Positions 55,253-62,977 of a DNA stretch of 64,000 nucleotides are shown here, in pieces. The notes beneath the pieces were generated by a model, which searched no databases, was not told where the DNA came from, and saw only the letters and a list, made by a program, of their open reading frames with translations. The translations under genes and the position numbers were made by a program. The stretch comes from Eubacterium sp. (GTDB lineage: Bacteria > Bacillota > Clostridia > Lachnospirales > Lachnospiraceae), in the NCBI GenBank assembly GCA_017475235.1, contig JAFVGA010000006.1, forward strand, positions 271,091-335,090, read 5' to 3'. Within the stretch, counting starts at the first letter, position 1. The number at the start of each line of letters is the position of its first letter.

Positions 55253-56794
55253 TTATTTCTTTACCTTTACTTTCTTTTTCTTACTCCACTTACCATAAAG
55301 TTTAGATCCATTTACTAACTTGTATGCTCTTACCTTTATGTAGTATTTAGTATTCTTATCTAGCTTCTTTAGAGTAACCTTTGTCTTCTTAGTATTCTTC
55401 TGCCAGTAACCGTCGAAATTCTTTTCATCTGAGTATCTAATCTGATATCCTTTTGCACCAGATACTTTTTTAAGCTTAATATAAATCTTTCTTTTCTTCT
55501 TATATTTTGCTTTCTTAATCTTAACCTTACCTGGCTTTTTAGCCTTTGTCGTAGGCTTAGCTGTTGGTGAAGGTGTTGGCTTAGCTGTTGGTGCAGGTGT
55601 AGGTTTAACTGTTGTTGTCTCTTCTGTGAATGGCTCTTCTGTTGGATCTTCTGAATCTCTAGGATTTACCTCATCACCACTCTTATAATATTTCTCTGGA
55701 TTTCCATATTTAGCATATGCCTTTCCTGACTCAGATAGTTCACCTGTATTATAATTATATAATCCTCCGCCAAATGTAGCTGAGTTAAATGAGAAGAATG
55801 AATGTCTCTCTACGTATTCTCTTTCATCTATACCAGGTAGTAAATACTTTATAAATGATGATGTTCCGGCCTGAGTAATTCCATTTCCTGCAGTTGAATA
55901 CTCAGTAAGCCAGATTGGTTTATGATATCTATTCCATGTATAATCAATTATATCCGATAAGAACCAGTCTGCCATCCCCTTTCCGCCATTCCAGTCTCCT
56001 GGATAACAGTGTAAACATATAACATCCACATTATTGTTTACTCCATCCATAAATGCTGGAAAAGTACTATCAGAAAGTTTTGGCCAAAGTGCATATGCCG
56101 GTGATGCAACTTTAATTCTATCACTGAAAGCCATAAAATGAGGCCAAAGAGCAATAACAGTCTCATTAGGTATTCCACTTCCTCCACTATGGCTTATATC
56201 AGGCTCATTAAATCCTAACATATATTTATAATTATTAGCGATAGCAGAATTCATTTTATTTCTAATAATTCCTACATTTCTATCCTCTTGTGTTCCCCAT
56301 ACCATTGGGACATACTCTATGTCTTTGTACATATCAGTATACATTGCTCCTCTGCCCCAGTTATAGTACCAGCCTATTCTCATTTCTTTAGTATTAATGT
56401 TATAGCATCCCATATTTGGTTCTGTTGCCAATCCCTTTTTAGTTACAGCAAAATTAATAGTTTTAGTGTAATGATCAGTTCCATCCGTGAAATTAGCTCT
56501 AACCCATACTCTATGGAAATTCACCTTTGTAGTATAGAACTCATACTTCGTGTCAGTAGTCGTTCCAACTTGACTGCCGTCGACGAAGACATCATAGTCT
56601 TTAACCGTATTGATTACCGATGCATCTTCCCACGTAATGTCCATATAGCCTGCCGCTTTAAGCTGACCATTAGTTGGCGCTGTAACAGCAAAGTCAGCAT
56701 CTGCATTAGTATTTTTTGGCGCTGCAAAAGCTAGTCCAGCAATCACTAATGCAAACGATAAAACAACTATAGTAATTCTTTTTGCAATTTTCAT
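55253..56794 (-). CDS. Secreted GH128-like beta-1,3-glucanase with Pro/Thr linker and Lys-rich Fn3-like module (513 aa)
   Basis: A signal peptide (about 1-31), a short Fn3/Ig-like domain (about 35-118), and a GH128 (Asl1-like) catalytic domain (about 125-370): NIN...RIGWYYNWG, VPMVWG, LGFNEPDIS with Glu197 and WLTEYST with Glu298, the expected acid/base and nucleophile. A linker of three PTPAPT-like units (about 393-415) leads to a Lys-rich Fn3-like module ending KKKVKVKK. Known GH128 enzymes cleave beta-1,3-glucan. It lies 58 bases after the second GH128 gene, likely in one transcript. Confidence 0.88.
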   Translation of the reverse strand: MKIAKRITIVVLSFALVIAGLAFAAPKNTNADADFAVTAPTNGQLKAAGYMDITWEDASVINTVKDYDVFVDGSQVGTTTDTKYEFYTTKVNFHRVWVRANFTDGTDHYTKTINFAVTKKGLATEPNMGCYNINTKEMRIGWYYNWGRGAMYTDMYKDIEYVPMVWGTQEDRNVGIIRNKMNSAIANNYKYMLGFNEPDISHSGGSGIPNETVIALWPHFMAFSDRIKVASPAYALWPKLSDSTFPAFMDGVNNNVDVICLHCYPGDWNGGKGMADWFLSDIIDYTWNRYHKPIWLTEYSTAGNGITQAGTSSFIKYLLPGIDEREYVERHSFFSFNSATFGGGLYNYNTGELSESGKAYAKYGNPEKYYKSGDEVNPRDSEDPTEEPFTEETTTVKPTPAPTAKPTPSPTAKPTTKAKKPGKVKIKKAKYKKKRKIYIKLKKVSGAKGYQIRYSDEKNFDGYWQKNTKKTKVTLKKLDKNTKYYIKVRAYKLVNGSKLYGKWSKKKKVKVKK

Positions 56795-56852
56795 TTTTTC
56801 GCCCTTTAATCCTTTATCAAATATTATTCCTCACAACAATAATCTAGAACGA

Positions 56853-58373
56853 TTATTTGGTCTTAACTTTTTGTACTCTACTCCATCCGCAATAATAATT
56901 CTTGCCTAAAAATGGTTTAATAGCTCTCACGCGAACATAGTATTTTTTCTTTTTCTTGAGTTTCTTGACTGTGCCAGTTATCTCATCAGTCTTTTTGGCA
57001 CCGATTGTCTTGATCTTAGTCTTATATTTTTTCTTTTTGCCAAACTTCTTATTTAGCGAATACTGAATCTGATACTTAACAGCATCATCCATCGACATAA
57101 TAGAATACTTAAATGCTTTCTTCTTTCTTTTCAATCCTATTAAGCCTGTCTTCTGTGAAGCAATACATGTAGCTACAGACGTGTTCTGCGAAGTACTAGA
57201 TGCAACACCGTAAGTCTTTGCTGGATATCCTGCTGGATTTCCGATCTGAGCATAAATCTTACCTAATGTTGTTAAAGCACCTGTTGAATAATCAAACAAA
57301 CTTGATGAACTAGCATCTTTCTTGCTAAGGTCTGGCGAGAACCATGAGTATCTCTCTACATAACTTCTCTCGTTTAAACCTTTAAGGACTATCTTCATAA
57401 ACTCTTGAGTTTTAGCACAGCCTGCCTTATCATTCTTGTCAAACTTCCAAATAGCAAACTCTGTAATCCAAATAGGTTTTCTATATTTGTTATAACACTC
57501 ATCAATCTTCTCTAAATATTCAAGTGCTGTTTCTTTACCGTTATAGTACTTGTTGTAGTTATGTACTGCTATGAAATTAGTTGCAGACTTACCATTGCTT
57601 GGTAGAATGTTCCAATATGTTTTCCACCAGTTTGACCATTGTGGAAATGCTGAAACTGCTGGTGAACCAAGTAATATGTTTCCTTTGTTAGGAACAAAGT
57701 CTTTCATCCATCTTCTCATAGCTACGTCTGTCTTGAAATTAGATTCCCAAACCAAATCTGGCTCGTTAAAACCTAGTACATATTTGTAGCCTTGAGTTTT
57801 AAATCTAGCAAATAAGTCTTCGTATGAAATTGCATCTGGATCTCCCCAAATTTGTGGTACATAATCTAAATCAAAAAATTTAGTATTTGAAAAACCACTT
57901 TCTTTAAATGACTTTGTGCCCCAGTTGTAATACCAACCAATATTCATAGATGCTGGATCAACTGCTACACCCATGTCTTTATCATTCACGCAGATACCTT
58001 TTTTAGTTACATAGAACTTAACTGTAGGTGTCTGAGTTTTTGTTCCATTATTCTGCTCTGCAATAATATATGTTGTATGAGCACTCACTTTAACTGTGTA
58101 GAAATCAACAGCCATTGTTTCTGCCTCAGTAGCAGTAACTGTTTTAATAAGCTTTGAGTCTACATATACGCTATACTGCTTAGCATCTTCCAAATCATTG
58201 TTCCATTTAACATCAATATGGCCTGCACCAATTAAGCTATCAGCTTTTGGAGCAACTATAGCACTACTTTTCCAGGTGTCAGGATCTTGCTTCACATCTG
58301 CTTTTACAGGTACAACCATCAATCCCGATACAACTAATGCAATTGATAAAACTATTGTAATAATTCTTTTCAT
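56853..58373 (-). CDS. Secreted GH128-like beta-1,3-glucanase (506 aa)
   Basis: Same plan as its neighbour: signal peptide (about 1-26), Fn3/Ig-like domain (about 33-126), GH128 domain (about 130-390) with NIGWYYNWG, YVPQIWG, GFNEPDLVW (Glu204) and WITEFAIW (Glu305). The spacing of the two Glu (101) equals that of the downstream paralog. A Ser/Thr-rich stretch replaces the Pro/Thr linker before the Lys-rich Fn3-like end (GWSRVQKVKTK). No clear promoter of its own; a terminator for the next gene lies right upstream of it. Confidence 0.88.
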   Translation of the reverse strand: MKRIITIVLSIALVVSGLMVVPVKADVKQDPDTWKSSAIVAPKADSLIGAGHIDVKWNNDLEDAKQYSVYVDSKLIKTVTATEAETMAVDFYTVKVSAHTTYIIAEQNNGTKTQTPTVKFYVTKKGICVNDKDMGVAVDPASMNIGWYYNWGTKSFKESGFSNTKFFDLDYVPQIWGDPDAISYEDLFARFKTQGYKYVLGFNEPDLVWESNFKTDVAMRRWMKDFVPNKGNILLGSPAVSAFPQWSNWWKTYWNILPSNGKSATNFIAVHNYNKYYNGKETALEYLEKIDECYNKYRKPIWITEFAIWKFDKNDKAGCAKTQEFMKIVLKGLNERSYVERYSWFSPDLSKKDASSSSLFDYSTGALTTLGKIYAQIGNPAGYPAKTYGVASSTSQNTSVATCIASQKTGLIGLKRKKKAFKYSIMSMDDAVKYQIQYSLNKKFGKKKKYKTKIKTIGAKKTDEITGTVKKLKKKKKYYVRVRAIKPFLGKNYYCGWSRVQKVKTK

Positions 58374-58403
58374 TTCTTAAAAATCCTTTGTTTTTTTATT
58401 TAA

Positions 58404-58442
58404 AAAAAGCGTGGGAAAACAACTATGTTTCCCCACACTTTT
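58404..58442 (-). terminator. Terminator downstream of the first binding-module gene
   Basis: AGTGTGGGGAAACA and its partner (arms about 58404-58420 and 58425-58442, slightly imperfect) form a strong hairpin with a T-run on the minus strand. Confidence 0.85.
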
Positions 58443-58449
58443 ATTAAAT

Positions 58450-59868
58450 TTATCTAACGTATGCAGCTTTTTTCGAGCTCCATGCACCGTAAACTTTATT
58501 ACCTTTCGAATCAAGATTATAAGCTCTTGCTTTCACATATACTACCGCACCTGACTTAAGTGATTTGATAGTGTATGTAGCGGTATTCGATGAATACTTT
58601 GTCTTTGTTTTGAATTTTGATTTCTTTTTAAACTTGCTACTGTAAGAATACATCACTTGATATCCTTTTACATTTTTACATGTTCCAAATGTAACTGTTT
58701 CTCTTTTCTTCTTTTTACTCTTAACAGTAAATGATGCTTTTCCAGCAGCTGGTGTCTTTGACCAAATTGCTCTCAATTTCATATCTTTTGTTAAGACGGT
58801 TGAGAAATTAAATTTCTTTCCAGTAGCCATATCTGTATATCCAGCTAACGAATAACCTGATTTTGATAGTTTAACTGTGTTAGCTGATTCTTCATCATTA
58901 ACGAATCTTACAGCTTTTTGTGCATTACCATCGAAATATCTTACTGAATACTGTTTTCCAGCAAGTATCTTCATATTTTTAATATGAATGTTACCTCTCA
59001 TTGATCCTTCATCAGGATATGAAATCAAGTTTGCACCAAGCGCGAACTTAATACCCATTTGAGTGAAACTTCCTTTATGTTTTCCACCACCCCAGTCATC
59101 TGGTGATTCAGGGATTTTGAACTTAGCAACTATGTGAGAGTATTTTGGTTCTCCGCTTTCTTGGTCCTTCTCTGGTATCTTAACGGCAATAAAACCGTCT
59201 TTCGAAATTTCCTCATCATCCTGCTTAACATTTTCAAATGCAGCTGATGGCTCGCCGTTTGAATTATAGTCATATGCTTTAAGTAAGATGTGCTTTTCAG
59301 CTGGCTCATAAGTAGTCTTTCCTGTAATACCATCATATTGAGCTTCATAAAGCTCACCTAGCATATCGAATTCCATAGTATAGTAACGACCAAACTCAAC
59401 TGGAATATTAGTCATAGTTAACGTCATACCCCATGGGTTATCCGCAACAAGAAATGATGGACCGTCTTTTGTCATCTGTCCATATTCACCATCCCATCCT
59501 GTGGCTTTACAGTAGAAAGTAACTTCACTAGAATTATTATTTAATCCTTCCGCTCCGTTAATCCAACCTTCTGTGGCATAGTCGACACCTTTTACAAAGG
59601 TAACTTTCTCACCATTCTCATTCAAGAAATAAGTACCATCAGAATTTGTTCTGTATACTTTCTTTAGCGCATCTTCCCATTCTCCACCATCTTCTCTAGT
59701 ACAGATTGAAAAGCTCGACCACTTAGCATTAGATGGTATAACATTAGATCCGTTTGCTGCGTGTGACGCACCAAAAACGGTACCTGAAATACCAAATACC
59801 ATAGATAGAGAAAGTACACTTACTACTAGTCTCCTTAATGCTTTTTTGTTCAAAATACTCTTCTTCAC
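58450..59868 (-). CDS. Secreted non-catalytic protein with putative glucan-binding module (472 aa)
   Basis: Start GTG 59868, with AAGGAG seven bases upstream. Signal peptide (about 1-33, with VFGASHA), then a beta-sandwich-like module (about 36-310) with ATGWDGEYG, 'LVADNPWGMTLTMTNIPVEFGRYYTMEFD' in pieces, and 'GSFTQMGIKFALGANL'. An InlB-like repeat follows (about 330-372, 'GYTDMATGKKFNFS...LRAIW'), then a Lys-rich Fn3-like end. No catalytic motif of a known glycosidase is seen. It is a close paralog of the next gene (60046-61554). Confidence 0.8.
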   Translation of the reverse strand: MKKSILNKKALRRLVVSVLSLSMVFGISGTVFGASHAANGSNVIPSNAKWSSFSICTREDGGEWEDALKKVYRTNSDGTYFLNENGEKVTFVKGVDYATEGWINGAEGLNNNSSEVTFYCKATGWDGEYGQMTKDGPSFLVADNPWGMTLTMTNIPVEFGRYYTMEFDMLGELYEAQYDGITGKTTYEPAEKHILLKAYDYNSNGEPSAAFENVKQDDEEISKDGFIAVKIPEKDQESGEPKYSHIVAKFKIPESPDDWGGGKHKGSFTQMGIKFALGANLISYPDEGSMRGNIHIKNMKILAGKQYSVRYFDGNAQKAVRFVNDEESANTVKLSKSGYSLAGYTDMATGKKFNFSTVLTKDMKLRAIWSKTPAAGKASFTVKSKKKKRETVTFGTCKNVKGYQVMYSYSSKFKKKSKFKTKTKYSSNTATYTIKSLKSGAVVYVKARAYNLDSKGNKVYGAWSSKKAAYVR

Positions 59869-59888
59869 AACAATACTCCTTTTTAAGT

Positions 59889-59943
59889 TTAGGTGAACAA
59901 AACACCTAAATCTCTCAAGTCATACTTCCTTACAATTATAACA
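59889..59943 (-). promoter_or_regulatory. Extended -10 promoter and leader hairpin of the 58450 gene
   Basis: TGTTATAAT (-10 at 59935-59940, extended to 59943) has no good -35. In the leader, TTAGGTG/CACCTAA (59889-59909) can form a 7-bp hairpin before the ribosome site. Confidence 0.55.
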
Positions 59944-59996
59944 AAATGTAGGGATATTTACTATATTTTTCTAAATATATAGTACCAAAAAAAATA

Positions 59997-60029
59997 CACA
60001 GAAAGGTGATGATTAGTCACCTTTCTGTG
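59997..60029 (-). terminator. Terminator of the 60046 gene
   Basis: CACAGAAAGGTGA (59997-60009) pairs with TCACCTTTCTGTG (60017-60029), 13 bp, then a run of T's on the minus strand. Confidence 0.93.
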
Positions 60030-60045
60030 CAATTATAATGAAAAC

Positions 60046-61554
60046 TTATTTAACGTAAACGCTCTTTCTCTTACTCCATTTTCCGTAAATCTTGTTTCCA
60101 CAAGAATCCTTATTGAAAGCTCTTGCTTTAACATAAGCTACCTTAGATGACTTAAGTCCTTTGATTGTATACTTACTTGTGCTGTTAGTAGTCTTTGTCT
60201 TAGTCTTATATTTAGCTTTCTTCTTGAATTTCTTGCTGTGTGAATATTTAATCTCGTAACCTCTAGCATTTTTATTCTTCTTAAATGTTACAGTTACTTT
60301 CTTTTTCTTCTTACTCTTTAATTTGAAAGATGCCTTACTTGGCTTAGGAGTCTTAGTCCATGTAACCCTTAAGTTAGTATCTTTTTCAATAAGAGTTCCG
60401 AAACTAAACTTTTTACCTGTTGCCATATCAACATAGCCAGTCTGTGTATAACCCTTCTTCTTTAGGGCAATATTCTTAGCCTGTTCATATTCGTTTACAT
60501 ATCTTAAAGCTTTAACAGCTGATCCATCATAGTACTTAACTGCGTACTGTGTACCAGCGATAATTTTCATATTTCTTACTTTAATAGTTCCTTTATAGTT
60601 AACTTCTTCTGGTCTAGTTTTAAGGAATGCGCCACATGCAAACATAATTCCCATATGAGTAAATGAGCCTTTATCATGTCCACCACTCCATTCATCCTTT
60701 GTTTCAGGAATCTTGAATGTTGCTGATACATGTGTTACCACATCTGGATCTCCAGATGGAGTCTTAGGAATAACAAACTTACCATCTTTTGCTTCGCTCT
60801 TTCCATTAATCTTAACCTCTTCAAAAGCAGCTGCTGGATCACCATTTGACTGATAATCATATGCCTTCAACCAAACTTGCTTATCCATTCTCTCATGAGT
60901 ATCTGGATCTTCCAATTCGCTTGAAATATCAAATTCCATTGTATAATAACGATTATACTCAACTGGAATCTTTGTCATATTGAATTTTAATCCCCAAGGA
61001 TTATCTGCCACTAGTGTTTTCTTACCACCATGAGTTTGAGCAGCATATTCGCCGTCCCAACCAGTACTAGCACACCAAAGATCTGCATTGTGAGCAGTAT
61101 TTTGAAGTGGGTTAACCCATCCGTAAGTTCCACTCTGCCAAGCCATGATACCATTATCTTTATCCCAGCCTGTCTTTAGGTCCATTGCGTCATATTGAGC
61201 CTGTGTGATTTGACCTGCTGCCAAAGCAGCCGCTGCTTTTTCTATAGCATCAGCACGAGCTGCTTCAATAGTTTTTGGTGTATATTTTTTAATATTTGTA
61301 TAGTATTTTCCAAATTCACCCTTTAGAGCTTCATCCATAGCTTTTACTAAATCATTTTCCCAACCAGAACAATCATTATCATCTCCGCTAACTAAATCCT
61401 GTCTTACACTAAAACTGTCCCAAGTAAAACTATCTGGGAGAACATCTGATCCATTAGGTGCATGAGATGCAGCAGAGATTGGTCCTGAGAAGCTAAACAC
61501 TAATGGTAAAGCAAGTACGCTGACTATCATTCTTTTAATAATATTCTTCTTCAC
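60046..61554 (-). CDS. Secreted non-catalytic protein with putative glucan-binding module (502 aa)
   Basis: Start GTG 61554 with AGGAGG eight bases upstream. Signal peptide (about 1-28, AASHAPNGSDVLP matching the paralog's ASHAANGSNVIP), a GWDG-type module (about 40-335) that differs from the paralog by an inserted Ala-rich helical stretch (about 92-120, 'AAAALAAGQITQAQYDAM'), InlB-like repeat and Lys-rich Fn3-like end (KWSKRKSVYVK). 'STGWDGEYAAQTHGG' and 'VADNPWGLKFNM' align with the paralog. Possibly binds the same glycan. Confidence 0.8.
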   Translation of the reverse strand: MKKNIIKRMIVSVLALPLVFSFSGPISAASHAPNGSDVLPDSFTWDSFSVRQDLVSGDDNDCSGWENDLVKAMDEALKGEFGKYYTNIKKYTPKTIEAARADAIEKAAAALAAGQITQAQYDAMDLKTGWDKDNGIMAWQSGTYGWVNPLQNTAHNADLWCASTGWDGEYAAQTHGGKKTLVADNPWGLKFNMTKIPVEYNRYYTMEFDISSELEDPDTHERMDKQVWLKAYDYQSNGDPAAAFEEVKINGKSEAKDGKFVIPKTPSGDPDVVTHVSATFKIPETKDEWSGGHDKGSFTHMGIMFACGAFLKTRPEEVNYKGTIKVRNMKIIAGTQYAVKYYDGSAVKALRYVNEYEQAKNIALKKKGYTQTGYVDMATGKKFSFGTLIEKDTNLRVTWTKTPKPSKASFKLKSKKKKKVTVTFKKNKNARGYEIKYSHSKKFKKKAKYKTKTKTTNSTSKYTIKGLKSSKVAYVKARAFNKDSCGNKIYGKWSKRKSVYVK

Positions 61555-61590
61555 TTCTTTTTCCTCCTAATAAGTATTATTTATTAAAGA

Positions 61591-61620
61591 GCCCGTTGTA
61601 CAATACAGCGGGCCCTTAGA
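61591..61620 (-). terminator. Terminator of the 61630 gene
   Basis: GCCCGTTGTA (61591-61600) pairs with TACAGCGGGC (61604-61613) with one G-U pair; the T-run on the minus strand is short. Confidence 0.75.
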
Positions 61621-61629
61621 TAAACTTAA

Positions 61630-62802
61630 TTATTTAGTAATTTTTTTCTTAACTGTCTTTGACCAAGCACCCTTCTTGCTTCCATCAATGCCTCTTACTT
61701 TAACTTTAACTTTCTTTCCTTTTTTAAACTTCTTGTTCTTAATCTTTCTAGAAGTCTTTGTAGCATTATATGTCTTGTTGTTTGCTTTGATCTGGTACTT
61801 CTTAGCATTCTTTGCTTTCTTCCAAGTAACCTTGATAGTTTTCTTCTTAACACTCTTAACCTTAACGCCAGTAACCTTAGCTATCTTCTTAGGTGCTGGT
61901 GTTGGAGCCTTAGTTGTCTCTGGAGCCTTTGTAGGCTGTGGAGCTGCTGTAGTAGCTCCTGTAGGAGCCTCTGTTGTAGGTGCTGCTGTAGGTCTAGGTG
62001 TAGTAGTTGGCTTAGGTGGATCAGTTGGGATTGTTGGATCTAAACCTAAATCTACAATTTTGAAATTCGAAATATCTAGTTTTCCGCAAGCAGCCTCACT
62101 TTCAGTAGTTGCACCCTGTTTATAACTGTATAAAAATGCACCATATGCAATAGTAATCTTCATAGTTGAACTACTAGCATACATTACAAGATTTGCTGAA
62201 TAGTTATATGTATCACCTGTTGTAACTTTGAATGTTGTTTCAGCACCTGTATCAAATATGGAATTTGTATACTCATCAACTGCGCCCACCATAAAGTTCT
62301 TTTCAGGAACATTTTTAGTATGTTCACCAGCTGTGACATTTGACCATTTTGCTGTAAATGAAATGGTATAACGATGAGCCTGCTGAGCAGCAACGTTCAT
62401 ATATGCTGTCATTAGCCATGGGTTATCACCCACAAGTGTACTACCTTGATATTCTCCGTCCCAACCTGTGTTTGCAATCTCTGCTGTAAATCCGTTAGCT
62501 GGTTGTGTAGAATCCCATGTAATCTGAGGGCCATCTACATATTGCTGATCTGGTGGAACATCCCAGTATGATGTTCCTTGTGTTTCACCTGCTGTAGTTG
62601 AAACTGACTTATAAAGTCTTACTGGCCAACCATCTGGATCTGTACTTCTACCTGATCTTCCACCCTCGAAGAATGACCATGGCTTTAATGCCACCTCAGA
62701 ATCAGCTTTAGCTGACTGTGTTACGTTTACGCCGATAAATAATGCGGCTACCACTGCAATTGCACTAACTACTGCAATCGCTTTTTTCATAATAGTTTTC
62801 AT
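61630..62802 (-). CDS. Secreted single-module putative glucan-binding protein with Pro/Thr linker (390 aa)
   Basis: Signal peptide (about 1-33), one GWDG-type module (about 38-255; NTGWDGEYQGSTLVGDNPWLM), a Pro/Thr linker (about 263-300: PTTTPRPTAAPTTEAPT-like), and a Lys-rich Fn3-like end of about 75 residues. No glycosidase motif. It is the simplest member of the family and shows the module boundary best. GGAGG precedes the ATG; it has a strong promoter with palindromes (62855-62883). Confidence 0.82.
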   Translation of the reverse strand: MKTIMKKAIAVVSAIAVVAALFIGVNVTQSAKADSEVALKPWSFFEGGRSGRSTDPDGWPVRLYKSVSTTAGETQGTSYWDVPPDQQYVDGPQITWDSTQPANGFTAEIANTGWDGEYQGSTLVGDNPWLMTAYMNVAAQQAHRYTISFTAKWSNVTAGEHTKNVPEKNFMVGAVDEYTNSIFDTGAETTFKVTTGDTYNYSANLVMYASSSTMKITIAYGAFLYSYKQGATTESEAACGKLDISNFKIVDLGLDPTIPTDPPKPTTTPRPTAAPTTEAPTGATTAAPQPTKAPETTKAPTPAPKKIAKVTGVKVKSVKKKTIKVTWKKAKNAKKYQIKANNKTYNATKTSRKIKNKKFKKGKKVKVKVRGIDGSKKGAWSKTVKKKITK

Positions 62803-62828
62803 TGTAAATCCTCCTTTTAATTTTTGTA

Positions 62829-62883
62829 GAAAACCGTTTCAATAATATATAAAAATTATAACATTCAAAAATTGAATAATCAA
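62829..62883 (-). promoter_or_regulatory. Promoter with operator-like palindromes upstream of the 61630 gene
   Basis: TTGATT (62878-62883), 17-base spacer, extended -10 TGT-TATAAT (-10 at 62855-62860). The spacer holds ATTCAA-AAA-TTGAAT (plus-strand 62863-62877), and AATTGATTATTCAATT overlaps the -35. Further down, GAAAACCGTTTC (62829-62840) has the A/T-flanked CG look of a LacI-family site. Binding is unproven. Confidence 0.6.
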
Positions 62884-62922
62884 TTTATTAAGTTATATAT
62901 TATTATCAAGTCCGCTCACGAT

Positions 62923-62969
62923 TTCCTATCATTCTATACTTATTGTATAACACTTTTTTATGATAGGAA
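62923..62969. repeat. Inverted repeat downstream of the last GH128 gene
   Basis: TTCCTATCAT (62923-62932) and ATGATAGGAA (62960-62969) are perfect 10-bp arms 27 bases apart; TATAC/GTATA pairs lie inside. It could end the GH128 transcript, but no U-run follows on the minus strand. Confidence 0.55.
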
Positions 62970-62977
62970 TTTGTGTT

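Noticed and set aside
61890-62030. Short repeated units that could suggest a CRISPR or satellite
   Set aside because: They encode the Pro/Thr linker of a secreted protein, stay in frame and lack uniform spacers.
61676-62125. 149-residue open frame on the plus strand
   Set aside because: Hydrophobic, low-complexity frame antisense to the Lys-rich end and Pro/Thr linker of the 61630 gene; no ribosome site or promoter.
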